A stretch of 64,000 nt of DNA from an uncultured SAR86 cluster bacterium (GTDB lineage: Bacteria > Pseudomonadota > Gammaproteobacteria > Magnimaribacterales > Magnimaribacteraceae), in NCBI GenBank assembly GCA_902606175.1, contig CACLEZ010000005.1:1-64000 (forward strand). The letters are read 5' to 3'. The position numbers and the translations under genes are program-made. The notes under the pieces were generated by a model. It did no database searches, was not told the DNA's origin, and saw nothing but the letters and a program-made list of their open reading frames with translations. Positions 28,122-38,908 of this stretch are shown here, one piece after another. Each line of letters opens with the position of its first letter. Within the stretch, counting starts at the first letter, position 1.

Positions 28122-28931
28122 ATGGAACCGAAAGTAAATATTGCTTTAGAAGCTGCTCGTGCAGGCTGTAAGGAGCTATTAAGTTATGCTTATAGACTTG
28201 ATCAACTGGAGATCAAAGAGAAAGGACCTTCAAATTTTGTTACTCAATTGGATAGAAAAGTCGAATCGATAATCATTGATTCGCTAAAATCGATTTACCC
28301 TAAACACACTTATGTATCCGAAGAAGTTGGAAGAATTGAGGGTTCGGGAAAAGATGTTGAATCCATGTGGGTTATTGACCCTTTAGATGGAACAACAAAC
28401 TTTATTCACGGATTTCCTTATTATGCTATTTCAATAGCTTATGTAGAAAAAGGTAAAACTTTGCATGCTTTAATTATCGATGTTCCAAGACAAGACGAAT
28501 TTACAGCTAGTTTTGGTAGAGGAGCCTATCTCAACAATCGAAGAATTCGAGTAAGTAAAGCAAAAGATTTATCTGGAACACTCTTAAGTAACTCATCTCA
28601 TGATACTGACAAGGGCAGAGTAAGACACGATAATATGTCGACCTTCAGATCTCTTTACTCAAATGGATTAACCATACGAAGAACCGGCTCCGCGGCTCTA
28701 GATATGGCTAATGTTGCGGCAGGAAGATTAGATGGGTTTTGGGGCAGCGGACTAGGCATGTGGGATATAGCTGCTGGTGGACTTTTAGTAAGAGAAGCAG
28801 GAGGCTTGGTGAGTGATTATTTTGGCAATCCAGATTACCTGGCTGGCGATAATATAATTTGCTCTACAAATAAATGCTTCAAACCCATGCTTCAATCAAT
28901 TAAACCCTACACTTCAATAGTTGAAGATTAA
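28122..28931 (+). CDS. suhB: Inositol-1-monophosphatase family protein SuhB
   Basis: The 269-residue enzyme has the metal-binding motifs EEVGR near 68, WVIDPLDGTTNFIHGFP near 84-100 and GSGLGMWDIAAGGLLVREAGG near 208. It hydrolyses inositol monophosphate, and in E. coli it also binds RNA polymerase in rRNA antitermination. The position divergent from trmJ supports the SuhB assignment. The TAA stop shares the TTAA with the secF stop on the other strand. Confidence 0.95.
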   Translation: MEPKVNIALEAARAGCKELLSYAYRLDQLEIKEKGPSNFVTQLDRKVESIIIDSLKSIYPKHTYVSEEVGRIEGSGKDVESMWVIDPLDGTTNFIHGFPYYAISIAYVEKGKTLHALIIDVPRQDEFTASFGRGAYLNNRRIRVSKAKDLSGTLLSNSSHDTDKGRVRHDNMSTFRSLYSNGLTIRRTGSAALDMANVAAGRLDGFWGSGLGMWDIAAGGLLVREAGGLVSDYFGNPDYLAGDNIICSTNKCFKPMLQSIKPYTSIVED

Positions 28932-29845
28932 GGTAAAGGATTGTCATCAGCATTTTCCGGTTCTTCTACTCTTAGAAGGTCCTTATTTAAACCCATAATA
29001 ACTAATGCATTTGCGGCTATGTAAATAGACGAATATGTACCGATCACAACACCAAAAATTAGAGCTAGGGCAAAGTTTTTAATAAGTTCCCCGCCAAGAA
29101 AATACAGCGAAAATAAAACCAACAGAGTTGTTAAAGAAGTAATTAAAGTTCTTCCTAATGTTTGATTTAATGATAGGTTTATAATTTCTTCAGTACTATC
29201 TAATTCAGCTGATCTTAGATTTTCTCTAATTCTGTCCGATACAACAATCGTATCATTCAGGGAATAACCAATTACCGCCAATAAAGCTGCCAAAACAGTT
29301 AGATCAAACTCAATTTGAATAAGGGAAAATATACCGACTACAATGATTACATCATGCACAAGAGCCACTACAGCGGCACCAGCAAACATAGATTGAAACC
29401 TAAAAGCTATATAAAGCATCATGAAGGCTAATGCTATGAGCATAGCAGTGCCTCCATCATCTCTAAGTTCACTGCCAATCTGTGGCCCTACATACTCAAT
29501 TCTTCTTAAATCAATAGCTTGATCAGAATTATCGGCGCTCAATAAGGAAACTATTTCAGAACCAAGGCTGTCACTTACTGTGCCTGGGAGCTTAATAAGA
29601 ACTTCTCTACTAGATCCAAAATTAGCAACTTGAGCTCCATTAAACCCACCATCAACTAATGTCTCTCGAATATTGGTTATATTTGCTTCTTCAGGATAAC
29701 TTAATTCAACTAAAGTTCCTCCCGTAAAATCCAAACCATAATTGAGTTCTTTTACCAGCAATGATCCTATAGACAAGACTAAGAATATAGAAGAAAAAAT
29801 AATCGCAATCTTTCTCCAAGCTAAGAAGTCAATCTTAAAAGTCAT
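28928..29845 (-). CDS. secF: Protein translocase subunit SecF
   Basis: The 305-residue protein has the SecF pattern: an N-terminal helix, LNYGLDFTGGTLVELSYP, the periplasmic domain, then five helices with IGYSLNDTIVVSDRIREN near residue 190 and TLGRTLITSLTTLL. With SecD it uses the proton gradient to help preproteins leave the Sec channel. It overlaps secD by four bases. Confidence 0.97.
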   Translation of the reverse strand: MTFKIDFLAWRKIAIIFSSIFLVLSIGSLLVKELNYGLDFTGGTLVELSYPEEANITNIRETLVDGGFNGAQVANFGSSREVLIKLPGTVSDSLGSEIVSLLSADNSDQAIDLRRIEYVGPQIGSELRDDGGTAMLIALAFMMLYIAFRFQSMFAGAAVVALVHDVIIVVGIFSLIQIEFDLTVLAALLAVIGYSLNDTIVVSDRIRENLRSAELDSTEEIINLSLNQTLGRTLITSLTTLLVLFSLYFLGGELIKNFALALIFGVVIGTYSSIYIAANALVIMGLNKDLLRVEEPENADDNPLP

Positions 29846-31692
29846 ATTGATAGACCCTCAAGATTCTTCTTTGAACCATATATAAGATTTACAAAGGCTC
29901 TTGTTCCCATGATTGCTGTAAACATAGAAGTGATGATTCCAATTGATAAAGTTATTGCAAATCCTTTAACCGGTCCTGTTCCGTAGGACAATAGAATAAC
30001 TGCAACAATAAGTGTGGTGACATTTGCATCCCATATAGTGAGGAAAGCTCTATTATACCCAGCATCAATTGCATCTAAGGGAGCCCTGCCTCTATTTAAC
30101 TCTTCGCGTATTCTTGAGAAAATCAATACATTTGCATCCACTGCCATACCCACCGTTAGAACGATTCCAGCAATTCCAGGTAGAGTTAAGGTAGCTGAAA
30201 GAGTCGACATTATTGCGACCAGCAAGACAATATTGAAAGTCAAAGCCAAGCTAGCAGCCACTCCAAATACCCTGTAATAAAAAAGTATAAAACTTAAAAC
30301 TAGAAATAAGCCTAATTGCATAGAAAAAACACCAGCTTTTATATTATCTGCTCCGAGGCTTGGACCTACTGTTCTTTCTTCAACAAATGTCATAGGTGCA
30401 GCTAGAGCACCGGCTCTGAGCAAGAGAGCAAGTTCAGAAGACTCACTGGGACTATCTAGTCCAGTTATTCTAAAAGTTGTTCCTAATGCCGCTCTTATTG
30501 TAGCTAAACTAATAATTTCCTTAACTTCGTATGATTCTTGAACAGGTACTTGTTGTCCACTCTCATCTCTTTCATAAATTGTTTTTGTTTTTTGTTCTAC
30601 AAACAATACTCCAAGTCTTTTACCAATATTTCCTCTAGTTGCTCTGTGCATCTTTGAACCACCCTCGCCATCTAGAGTTATATTCACTTGCGGTAATCCA
30701 TTTTCATCGAAAGAAGCTTGAGCAGTCGCTACTTGATCTCCTCCCAAAATAATAGAATCTTGCAAGAAGGCAGGCGCTCCTACTCCATTTCTATAGGGAT
30801 AGGAAGTTTTTCTTGATCTCGGAGTGTCCATTTGAGCTTCCAAATGAAATTCAAGAGTTGCCGTCTTACCCAAAATATTTTTGGCCGCTGCTGTATCTTG
30901 TATGCCGGGTAATTGAACAACTATTCTTTTTTTACCTTGTCTTTGTACGATTGGCTCTGAGACCCCAAGTTCATTAACTCGATTTCTTAAAGTAGTGAGA
31001 TTTTGGTCTATTGCATCTGATTCAATCTGATCTATTTCAACCTCAGATAAATAAAGCTGTATTGAATTTTCGCCATTTGAAGTTAAAGGAAAGTTAAATT
31101 GAGTATAGTTATCAATGATAAATTCCTCGGCTTTCTCTTTTGCTTGAAAATTATTGAATTTAAGAAAAATTGAAGAATCATCTTCGACTGAAGCCTGATT
31201 ATATCTAATATTCTCTTCTCTAAATCTTATTCGTAAATCCTGCAGAGTACCATCCTGCCTATTCCTTAGAGCAGTTTCGGTATCAACCTGCATCAAAAAG
31301 TGTACACCCCCTCTAAGATCTAAACCCAGTTTCATTGGGTTTGCACCTATGTCGACAAGCCATTTAGGAGTAGTCGGAGCTAAGTTTAAAGCTATGACCA
31401 CATCATTTATAAGCTTACTAGAGAGTAATTCTTTGAGTTTAAGTTGATTCTGATAAGTATCAGTCCTAACTAAAACATAGTCGTTTTCTAATTGAATTTT
31501 GATATCAAAATCTTCGTTTTTGACAATGTCGGCAACTCTTTCAGCTAAGAATTCATCTGCTGTTTGAGAGCTACTTGTATAAGATATTTGAACAGCAGGA
31601 TCAGGTGCATACAAATTTGGTAATGAATAAACTATACCCAGCCCTAAAATAAGAAGGATGAGCAAGTATCTCCAGAGACCATAACGTTTCAT
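29842..31692 (-). CDS. secD: Protein translocase subunit SecD
   Basis: The 616-residue protein has the SecD D1 motif GLDLRGGVHFLMQVD near residue 124, a large periplasmic P1 region with TLRNRVNELGVSEPIVQRQG, and the membrane part starting near 450. That part contains GIVLTVGMAVDANVLIFSRI and ITSMFTAIMGTRAFVNL. It forms the SecDF-YajC complex in the inner membrane. It starts two bases after the yajC stop. Confidence 0.97.
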   Translation of the reverse strand: MKRYGLWRYLLILLILGLGIVYSLPNLYAPDPAVQISYTSSSQTADEFLAERVADIVKNEDFDIKIQLENDYVLVRTDTYQNQLKLKELLSSKLINDVVIALNLAPTTPKWLVDIGANPMKLGLDLRGGVHFLMQVDTETALRNRQDGTLQDLRIRFREENIRYNQASVEDDSSIFLKFNNFQAKEKAEEFIIDNYTQFNFPLTSNGENSIQLYLSEVEIDQIESDAIDQNLTTLRNRVNELGVSEPIVQRQGKKRIVVQLPGIQDTAAAKNILGKTATLEFHLEAQMDTPRSRKTSYPYRNGVGAPAFLQDSIILGGDQVATAQASFDENGLPQVNITLDGEGGSKMHRATRGNIGKRLGVLFVEQKTKTIYERDESGQQVPVQESYEVKEIISLATIRAALGTTFRITGLDSPSESSELALLLRAGALAAPMTFVEERTVGPSLGADNIKAGVFSMQLGLFLVLSFILFYYRVFGVAASLALTFNIVLLVAIMSTLSATLTLPGIAGIVLTVGMAVDANVLIFSRIREELNRGRAPLDAIDAGYNRAFLTIWDANVTTLIVAVILLSYGTGPVKGFAITLSIGIITSMFTAIMGTRAFVNLIYGSKKNLEGLSI

Positions 31693-31694
31693 AT

Positions 31695-31988
31695 CTAAAT
31701 AGATTTGAGTGTTCCTTTTGGTAAAATCGCAGAAATAGAACTCTTTTGTATTTTTATCTTTGTATTATCAGAAATTGAAAGTTCAATGTATTGATCAGAA
31801 ATTTTCGTCACTTTCCCTAGAATACCTCCAGCGGTAACAATTTCCTCTCCGGTGTCCAAACTTGCTAGCATCTCTTGATGAGTTTTTCTTCTTTTATTTT
31901 CTGGGCGTATCATCAAAAAATAAATTAAGATCATAAATCCAAACAGTAAAAATAAAGTAGGATCAAAAAAAGTTGGTGATTGTTCCAT
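31695..31988 (-). CDS. yajC: Sec translocase accessory subunit YajC
   Basis: The 97-residue protein has one membrane helix (LFLLFGFMILIYFLMIRPE) followed by NKRRKTHQEMLASLDTGEEI and VTAGGILGKVTKISDQYIEL, the YajC signature. It binds SecDF. It lies 9 bases after the tgt stop and two bases before secD, in the standard gammaproteobacterial order queA-tgt-yajC-secD-secF. Confidence 0.96.
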   Translation of the reverse strand: MEQSPTFFDPTLFLLFGFMILIYFLMIRPENKRRKTHQEMLASLDTGEEIVTAGGILGKVTKISDQYIELSISDNTKIKIQKSSISAILPKGTLKSI

Positions 31989-31997
31989 GTTTCTCCT

Positions 31998-33119
<1,122 letters not shown>

Positions 33120-34151
33120 TCAAGAATTAGATTTTCTATTAAGTAGCATTGCATCACCATAGCTAAAAAACATATATTTTTGTTTTATTGCATGCTCGTA
33201 AGCTTCTTTTAATTTATCTTTTCCAGCGAAAGCACTTACTAATAAAAGTAATGTTGTTTTTGGTAAATGAAAATTTGTAATTAAGGTATCTACTACGTTA
33301 AATTTAAAACCGGGATATATAAAAATGTCAGTTTCTCCTTCAAATGGTTTAATTTCACCAAATTTTCTATGAACAGCTTCGAGGCATCTTAGACTAGTTG
33401 TACCTACACTTATAATTTTAGATTTAGATTCAATTGTTTTATTAATCATTTCAGAGGTTTCAGTGGAAAGGTAAATCTTTTCTGAATGCATCTTATGTTT
33501 ATAAATATCATTAACAGTAATTGGTTTAAAAGTACCTAACCCAATATCTAGAGTAATAGAAGCAATATTAATCCCTTTGTCTTTGATTTCATTTAGGAGA
33601 GAATCTTCAAAATGTAACCCTGCAGTAGGTGCTGCTGTTGATCTATTATTTTCTTCTTTTGCATAGACGGTCTGGTATCTAGCATAGTCCTCCTCATTCG
33701 GTTCTCTGTTTAAGTATGGAGGTAAAGGCAAAGATCCATATTCATCTATAACCTCCTCTGTAGATTTAGAAAATTTTATCTTGCACAAATAATCTTTTTT
33801 TTGAATAACTTCAGCCCTAACTTCAGAATCTCCAATAAAAAGTTTATCGTTTACTTTTAGCGATCTATTAGACTTTGTCATAGCTAGGACATGTAAATCA
33901 TCTAACTTTCTTTCTATAAGAATCTCAACCTTCCCGCCAGATGATTTAAATGCTTCGAGTCTAGCCTTAAATACCTTTGTATCATTTACCACCAAAAGGT
34001 CTCCTTTGTTTAAATAATCAAGAGTATCTGAGAAGTTTCTATCAGTAAGTGATTCGTCAACTACTAAAAGCCTGCTAGAAGTTCTTTTTTTCGAAGGTTC
34101 TTTCGCTATTAGTTCTTGAGGTAGATCGAAATTGTAATCTGTTAGTTTCAA
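33120..34151 (-). CDS. queA: S-adenosylmethionine:tRNA ribosyltransferase-isomerase QueA, TTG start
   Basis: The 343-residue enzyme begins KLTDYNFDLPQELIAKEPS after the initiator, matching QueA N-termini, and contains NRSTAAPTAGLHFED, LDIGLGTFKPI and VGTTSLRCLEAVHR. It adds the ribosyl part of SAM to preQ1-tRNA. The start codon is TTG at 34151-34149, because no ATG or GTG fits the conserved N-terminus. It lies only 11 bases after the encoded CCA of tRNA-Leu, so there is no room for a normal ribosome binding site. It heads the queA-tgt-yajC-secDF run. Confidence 0.94.
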   Translation of the reverse strand: MKLTDYNFDLPQELIAKEPSKKRTSSRLLVVDESLTDRNFSDTLDYLNKGDLLVVNDTKVFKARLEAFKSSGGKVEILIERKLDDLHVLAMTKSNRSLKVNDKLFIGDSEVRAEVIQKKDYLCKIKFSKSTEEVIDEYGSLPLPPYLNREPNEEDYARYQTVYAKEENNRSTAAPTAGLHFEDSLLNEIKDKGINIASITLDIGLGTFKPITVNDIYKHKMHSEKIYLSTETSEMINKTIESKSKIISVGTTSLRCLEAVHRKFGEIKPFEGETDIFIYPGFKFNVVDTLITNFHLPKTTLLLLVSAFAGKDKLKEAYEHAIKQKYMFFSYGDAMLLNRKSNS

Positions 34152-34162
34152 GTGAATATAAG

Positions 34163-34248
34163 TGGTGCCGAAGGAGAGACTCGAACTCTCACACCCAAAG
34201 GGCGGGGGATTTTGAATCCCCTGCGTCTACCAATTCCGCCACTTCGGC
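34163..34248 (-). tRNA. tRNA-Leu (CAA)
   Basis: The minus strand folds into an 86-base class II tRNA: acceptor GCCGAAG/CTTCGGC, discriminator A and encoded CCA. The anticodon stem is GGGGA/TCCCC around loop TTCAAAA (anticodon CAA). A long variable arm CGCCCTTTGGGTGT and T loop GTTCGAGTC follow. It ends 11 bases before queA on the same strand. Confidence 0.97.
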
Positions 34249-34328
34249 ATATCTAAAACATAAAGTTGCAACAAATTTTACTATGAAAAGGTAAACTCAT
34301 ATCAGATAACTTTTAAATCTTGAAAAAT

Positions 34329-36740
34329 ATGCACTTCTATACCGATAGTTTTATTTTTAAGCTATTGAGCTTTTTCGTAAGACATTTAATTTCTTCATCT
34401 TTAAAAAAAGAAGAACTTCGAATAATTAATTCTGAAAAAAATATAGTCTATGCTTTTGCAACTGAATCACTAATTGATTTAGCGGCGTTTAATGAGATTT
34501 GTAAGCAAAATAATTTACCTCTCCCACTAGAGAATATCCAACATACTAAACTCAAAAGCTTTATATGCTTACAAAGTCCTAAGTACTTAATCTCCGAACA
34601 AAAATTTAAAAGACAAAAACCTCCTAACTTAGAAGAGCTTTTAAGACTGGATGAGGAAATATCAATAATTCCGGTATCAGTATCATGGGGGAATAGACCA
34701 GATAAAAAACAGTCATTATTCAAAATAATGTTCTCTCCATCTTGGAGGCCCGCAGGTTCTTTAAAAAGGATTTTTAAGTTAGTGGTTCACGGTAGAAATT
34801 TAAAATTACAATTTGAAAGAACCTTTTACGTTAAAGAAGAGATAGAACAGAAAAATAGTATTGAAAAAAATGCATTAATCCTCAACAGATATCTTAGGGC
34901 AGTATTTAGAAAATCAAAACAAGCAATGCTGGGGCCAGATATTTCTCACAGAAGGACTCTTGTAAAATCACTTGTTAGAAATAGATATGTAAGAGAGGAA
35001 ATTAAGAAACTTGCAAAGGGCAATAAATCTAGAAAAAAAAGGCTTACAAAAAAGGCATATAAGTATGCAAATGAAATATGCTCTGATATGAATTATTCAA
35101 TCTTAAGTTTATTAGACTCGGGTTTTACCTGGTTTTGGAATACACGATACGAGGGATTGCATACAAACAACCTAGAAAAAATTAAAGAACTTTCTAAAGA
35201 TAATTCCTTGATATATCTGCCATGTCACAGAAGTCATATAGACTATTGTGCTTTGACATATCTTCTATATGAGAATGGCCTGATGGTTCCTCAAGTAGCT
35301 GCGGGAAATAACCTTAATATACCAATTGTGGGTGGCATCCTTAGAGGAGCAGGTGCAGTTTTTATGCGAAGAGCTTTTATGAACAACTCCCTATATAGTA
35401 CTGTTTTTTTTGAACATATTAGGGCTCTTATGATGAGAGGTAACTCCATAGAATTCTTTCCTGAGGGAGGAAGGAGTAGAACTGGGCTAAGTCTTCCTTC
35501 CAGACCAGGATTGCTTTCTTTGGTGATTAGAAGCTTTGCTTCTTTAAAAGATCAAAATGTAAAAATCGTTCCAGTTTACATAGGTTATGAAAAAATACTC
35601 GAAGGCCAAAGTTATTTATCCGAACTTACAGGTGGAAAAAAGAAAAAAGAAAGTTTCATGGATCCATTAAAGGTTTTTAAAGACTTCAGAAATTATCTAG
35701 GAAATTCATATCTTAATTTTGCTGACCCAATTGATCTTGATACTTTCCTTAAAAATCAAGTGAATGACGATTACTCGATATCTAGTCCTCAAGAAAAACC
35801 TGAATGGCTAGCAGATGCAACAGGTAAATTAGGGCAATCTGTTATTAGAGCGATAAATAATTCAGTTGCCGTGACTTCTACAAGTTTATTTTCCGTTGCC
35901 TTATTAACTTCATCAACTCAAACTATGGATGAAGATGATTTAGAAGAAAGAATAAATTTCTTTATTTCCCTTATCGAGAAATCCCCTGACTATAAAGATG
36001 TGTGGATTACACAGCGAGGAGCCAAGGATATGATTTCCAAGACTAAAAAATTAGGTTTTATTGAACCTATTATGATTGCCGCTAAAAAAGTTTATAGACC
36101 GACATCAGATCAAGTGGCAACTTTGTCATTTTATAAGAATAATATAGTCCACCTCTTTATTCTTTATTCTTTAATATGCGAATCTCTAAAATTTATAAAG
36201 AAAGCTTCAAAAGAGGAAATCATAAAACTTATAGAGATGATTTACCCCATCTTTGCAAAAGATTTTCATCTGAAAAATGAAATAATTGATAAGGAATCAA
36301 TTTCAAATGCCATCAAAGTACTTCAAAGCAAAGAAATCCTTGTGGAAGATAAAGCTGGAAATATGATGCCTCCAGCTGAAAATAGTTTATTTTTTCAGAA
36401 TTACATTGCCTTATCGAACCTATGTGAACCCAGTTTGAAAAGGTTCTACATAGTCATGAGTACAATATGGAAAAGTGAATCTATCTTAAAAGATGATTTA
36501 AATATCAAATGTAAAAAATTGGCTGAAGATCTTGAGAAGATTGAGGGTTGGCCTTATCCAGAATTCTCGGACAAAGTAAAATTCGATAATTTTGTATATA
36601 TGATGAAGCAAACTAAATTTTTTAGAGAAGATAGTGAAGGTAAATTATCAGCTTCAAAAATTACCAAGAAGGCTAAAAACCTTTATGAACAATTTTTTGA
36701 TAAGGACTTCTTGGAGCTTATAGAAAGACGATCTAATTAG
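34329..36740 (+). CDS. plsB: Glycerol-3-phosphate 1-O-acyltransferase PlsB
   Basis: The protein of about 803 residues has the PlsB acyltransferase blocks: YLPCHRSHIDYCALTYLLY (HxxxxD), GAGAVFMRRAFMNNSLYSTV, SIEFFPEGGRSRTGLSLPSR and VKIVPVYIGYEKILEGQSY. It makes lysophosphatidic acid at the inner membrane, the first step of phospholipid synthesis. Length is like E. coli PlsB (807). I use ATG 34329; a TTG three codons upstream is also possible, and neither has a clear ribosome binding site. The start lies 80 bases from tRNA-Leu, transcribed divergently. It overlaps the convergent rsmJ gene by 8 bases. Confidence 0.95.
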   Translation: MHFYTDSFIFKLLSFFVRHLISSSLKKEELRIINSEKNIVYAFATESLIDLAAFNEICKQNNLPLPLENIQHTKLKSFICLQSPKYLISEQKFKRQKPPNLEELLRLDEEISIIPVSVSWGNRPDKKQSLFKIMFSPSWRPAGSLKRIFKLVVHGRNLKLQFERTFYVKEEIEQKNSIEKNALILNRYLRAVFRKSKQAMLGPDISHRRTLVKSLVRNRYVREEIKKLAKGNKSRKKRLTKKAYKYANEICSDMNYSILSLLDSGFTWFWNTRYEGLHTNNLEKIKELSKDNSLIYLPCHRSHIDYCALTYLLYENGLMVPQVAAGNNLNIPIVGGILRGAGAVFMRRAFMNNSLYSTVFFEHIRALMMRGNSIEFFPEGGRSRTGLSLPSRPGLLSLVIRSFASLKDQNVKIVPVYIGYEKILEGQSYLSELTGGKKKKESFMDPLKVFKDFRNYLGNSYLNFADPIDLDTFLKNQVNDDYSISSPQEKPEWLADATGKLGQSVIRAINNSVAVTSTSLFSVALLTSSTQTMDEDDLEERINFFISLIEKSPDYKDVWITQRGAKDMISKTKKLGFIEPIMIAAKKVYRPTSDQVATLSFYKNNIVHLFILYSLICESLKFIKKASKEEIIKLIEMIYPIFAKDFHLKNEIIDKESISNAIKVLQSKEILVEDKAGNMMPPAENSLFFQNYIALSNLCEPSLKRFYIVMSTIWKSESILKDDLNIKCKKLAEDLEKIEGWPYPEFSDKVKFDNFVYMMKQTKFFREDSEGKLSASKITKKAKNLYEQFFDKDFLELIERRSN

Positions 36741-37479
36741 TATTGTAAATATCATATCTTACAACTTTACCTTTTACTGATCTATTTGGAACTATTGCCT
36801 CTAGATATTCCATATTCTTATGTCTTTTAACAATTACTCTATAGTTTGCAAAATCAAGGCTCTTCTTAAGAAGTTCTTTTTGGATTACTGCAGTCGATAA
36901 GTCCCTAAGTGCTTGCATGTGTTTTTTTGCTTTAGATTTTTTGACTCCCAAAAACATAGGGTCTATATAAATTAGATCGAAAGTCTCATTTTTCGACTCT
37001 AAGAATTCTAAATTATCCATGTTGAATGTTTTAAACTTTTTTAAAAGACCTCCTGCCCTATTGCAAGATATATTTTTTATACCATCAACTAGAAGTTCAA
37101 AAACCCAAGCCTCCTTTTCTACTAAGACTAGAGATTTACAATTTACAACCTTAGATATTTCCAAAGCATCCTTTCCAAATCCTGCTGTGAGATCTAAGCA
37201 AGAGAAATTTGCTGGCAATCCTTTAGTTGAATTTTTAAGCAAATTGTCTTCGTAATTTTTTGCCCAATCATCGAAATCTGAAAAAATTGGCTTTGAATTT
37301 TGCCCTAGACCTTTTTTAAGAAATAATCTGCCTTTTGAACAAGTAAAAAAATAATCTTCAGAAAATTCTTTTATCTGTTTTTGTGGAGGTTTCTTAAAAA
37401 TTTCAATATTCAGTTTTTTCGATAATGCTAAAGCTCTTGCTTTAGATTTAGGATCGTCAGAGGTAAGAAAAAATCTCAC
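36733..37479 (-). CDS. rsmJ: 16S rRNA (guanine-1516-N2)-methyltransferase RsmJ
   Basis: The 248-residue protein has the SAM-binding LDLTAGFGKDALEIS and the catalytic-loop YIDPMFLGVKKSKAKKHMQ found in RsmJ (YhiQ). It modifies G1516 of 16S rRNA. The start is GTG at 37479, overlapping the uppP stop as GTGA. It is the last gene of the long run from rpoE and overlaps plsB by 8 bases at its 3' end. Confidence 0.92.
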   Translation of the reverse strand: MRFFLTSDDPKSKARALALSKKLNIEIFKKPPQKQIKEFSEDYFFTCSKGRLFLKKGLGQNSKPIFSDFDDWAKNYEDNLLKNSTKGLPANFSCLDLTAGFGKDALEISKVVNCKSLVLVEKEAWVFELLVDGIKNISCNRAGGLLKKFKTFNMDNLEFLESKNETFDLIYIDPMFLGVKKSKAKKHMQALRDLSTAVIQKELLKKSLDFANYRVIVKRHKNMEYLEAIVPNRSVKGKVVRYDIYNTN

Positions 37480-38261
37480 GAGAATATAAAAGAAAACAAT
37501 ACAGTACCCAGTAAAATCCGATAAAGAATGAAAGGTAAGAATCCAATTCTATTAATAAACCTTATAAAAAAATCTATAGTTGCATAAGCAATTACAAAAG
37601 AGACAATTAAGCCTAAAAGATTAATTTGAAAGTATTGAATTAAGAATCCTATATCAGTTGAAAGAAGCTGATATGATGCTATGGCGCCAATAGTTGGTAT
37701 AGCCATCAAGAAGCTAAACTTAGAGGCAGTTTTACTATCTAGTCCTAACAAAAGCCCAGCGGAAATGGTTATTCCTGATCTGGAGGTTCCAGGAATAAGG
37801 GCTAAAGACTGAGCTAATCCAATTATTAAAGCATCTCTCAAAGTAATTTCTTCAATATGTGTTTTATGAGACTTATTGAATGTTGCCAGAAATAAAATAA
37901 ATCCAAAAAAGATAGTAGTGGCAGCAATTACAGTACTAGTTCGGAGATAGCCATCAATCAAATCAATTAAAATAAATCCTAAGAATAGAGTTGGTATACA
38001 CGAAATAAAGAGTTGTCTTAATAATAGATTATTGGACAGAGACTTATGTTTAATAACTGAGTTAATTATTTCAATTAAATCACTGCGAAAGTAAATGCAT
38101 ACAGCCATTAAAGTTCCAAAGTGCAGAGAAATATCGTAGAAAAGGTTCTGGCTTGAGCCCATAAACTCAGAGAAGAGAATTAAGTGAGCTGAACTGGATA
38201 TAGGCAAAAATTCAGTTAATCCCTGTATTGCTGCCAGAAATATGCCCTCCAAATAAGTCAT
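37476..38261 (-). CDS. uppP: Undecaprenyl-diphosphatase UppP
   Basis: The 261-residue membrane enzyme has TEFLPISSSAHLILFSEFMG near 15-34 and LALIPGTSRSGITISAGLL near 155, the two catalytic BacA blocks. It regenerates undecaprenyl phosphate for peptidoglycan synthesis. I place the start at ATG 38261, which overlaps the tsaB stop as ATGA; an upstream in-frame TTG is less likely. rsmJ follows with a 4-base overlap. Confidence 0.95.
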   Translation of the reverse strand: MTYLEGIFLAAIQGLTEFLPISSSAHLILFSEFMGSSQNLFYDISLHFGTLMAVCIYFRSDLIEIINSVIKHKSLSNNLLLRQLFISCIPTLFLGFILIDLIDGYLRTSTVIAATTIFFGFILFLATFNKSHKTHIEEITLRDALIIGLAQSLALIPGTSRSGITISAGLLLGLDSKTASKFSFLMAIPTIGAIASYQLLSTDIGFLIQYFQINLLGLIVSFVIAYATIDFFIRFINRIGFLPFILYRILLGTVLFSFIFS

Positions 38262-38908
38262 TTTATTTTCTGCCAACTACTTTCATCATTTAAATAAATA
38301 GGAAGTATTTCATTGGGTTCAATCAAATCACCTTGATCCAATTTTTTTAGCGCAAATTTGAGTAAATAAGTTGCTCTTGGATGAGCCCCTGGGAGTTGAT
38401 TAGTAATATTAAAAGATGAACAGCCCTCTCCAACGAAACAACTATCTTCAGGAAATGCTTCTCGATTAAAAGCTTCCTGCGTAATGAGGCTGTAATTAGA
38501 TTTCATATTTCCTTCTGAAAAAATAGATTGCGAAATATATACCTTGCCCATATTAAGTTCAGATATGGCAACAATAACATTTGAAGATGTCTCTTCGTGG
38601 GCCTGTATCGACAATAGTTCGATACTTGGTAAAGTTATTCCTCTTAGTTGCTGAGAAAAGGCTATCCCCTGTGCTACAGCACAAGATAATCTCACACCGG
38701 TATATGATCCTGGTCCAATACCTACAGCCAAAGCTCTCAAATCTTTATATGCAAGATTGCTCTCTTCCAATAAATTATTAATTACGCTTAAAAGTTTTTC
38801 TGTATGTTGCTTAGGTATGTTTTCGTGATAACTATAGACATGTTGGCAATTTCCTATTGAAACCGAACATGTGTCAGTTGAAGTTTCTATTGCTAGGATA
38901 TTGTCCAA
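38258..38908 (-). CDS. tsaB: tRNA threonylcarbamoyladenosine biosynthesis protein TsaB, TTG start
   Basis: The 216-residue ASKHA-fold protein has NILAIETSTDTCSVSIGN at the N-terminus and LRALAVGIGPGSYTGVRLS near residue 59. It pairs with TsaD and TsaE in t6A synthesis for ANN-decoding tRNAs. The only start that fits is TTG at 38908, immediately after the adk TAA, so translation probably relies on termination of adk. uppP overlaps its end. Confidence 0.93.
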   Translation of the reverse strand: MDNILAIETSTDTCSVSIGNCQHVYSYHENIPKQHTEKLLSVINNLLEESNLAYKDLRALAVGIGPGSYTGVRLSCAVAQGIAFSQQLRGITLPSIELLSIQAHEETSSNVIVAISELNMGKVYISQSIFSEGNMKSNYSLITQEAFNREAFPEDSCFVGEGCSSFNITNQLPGAHPRATYLLKFALKKLDQGDLIEPNEILPIYLNDESSWQKIK

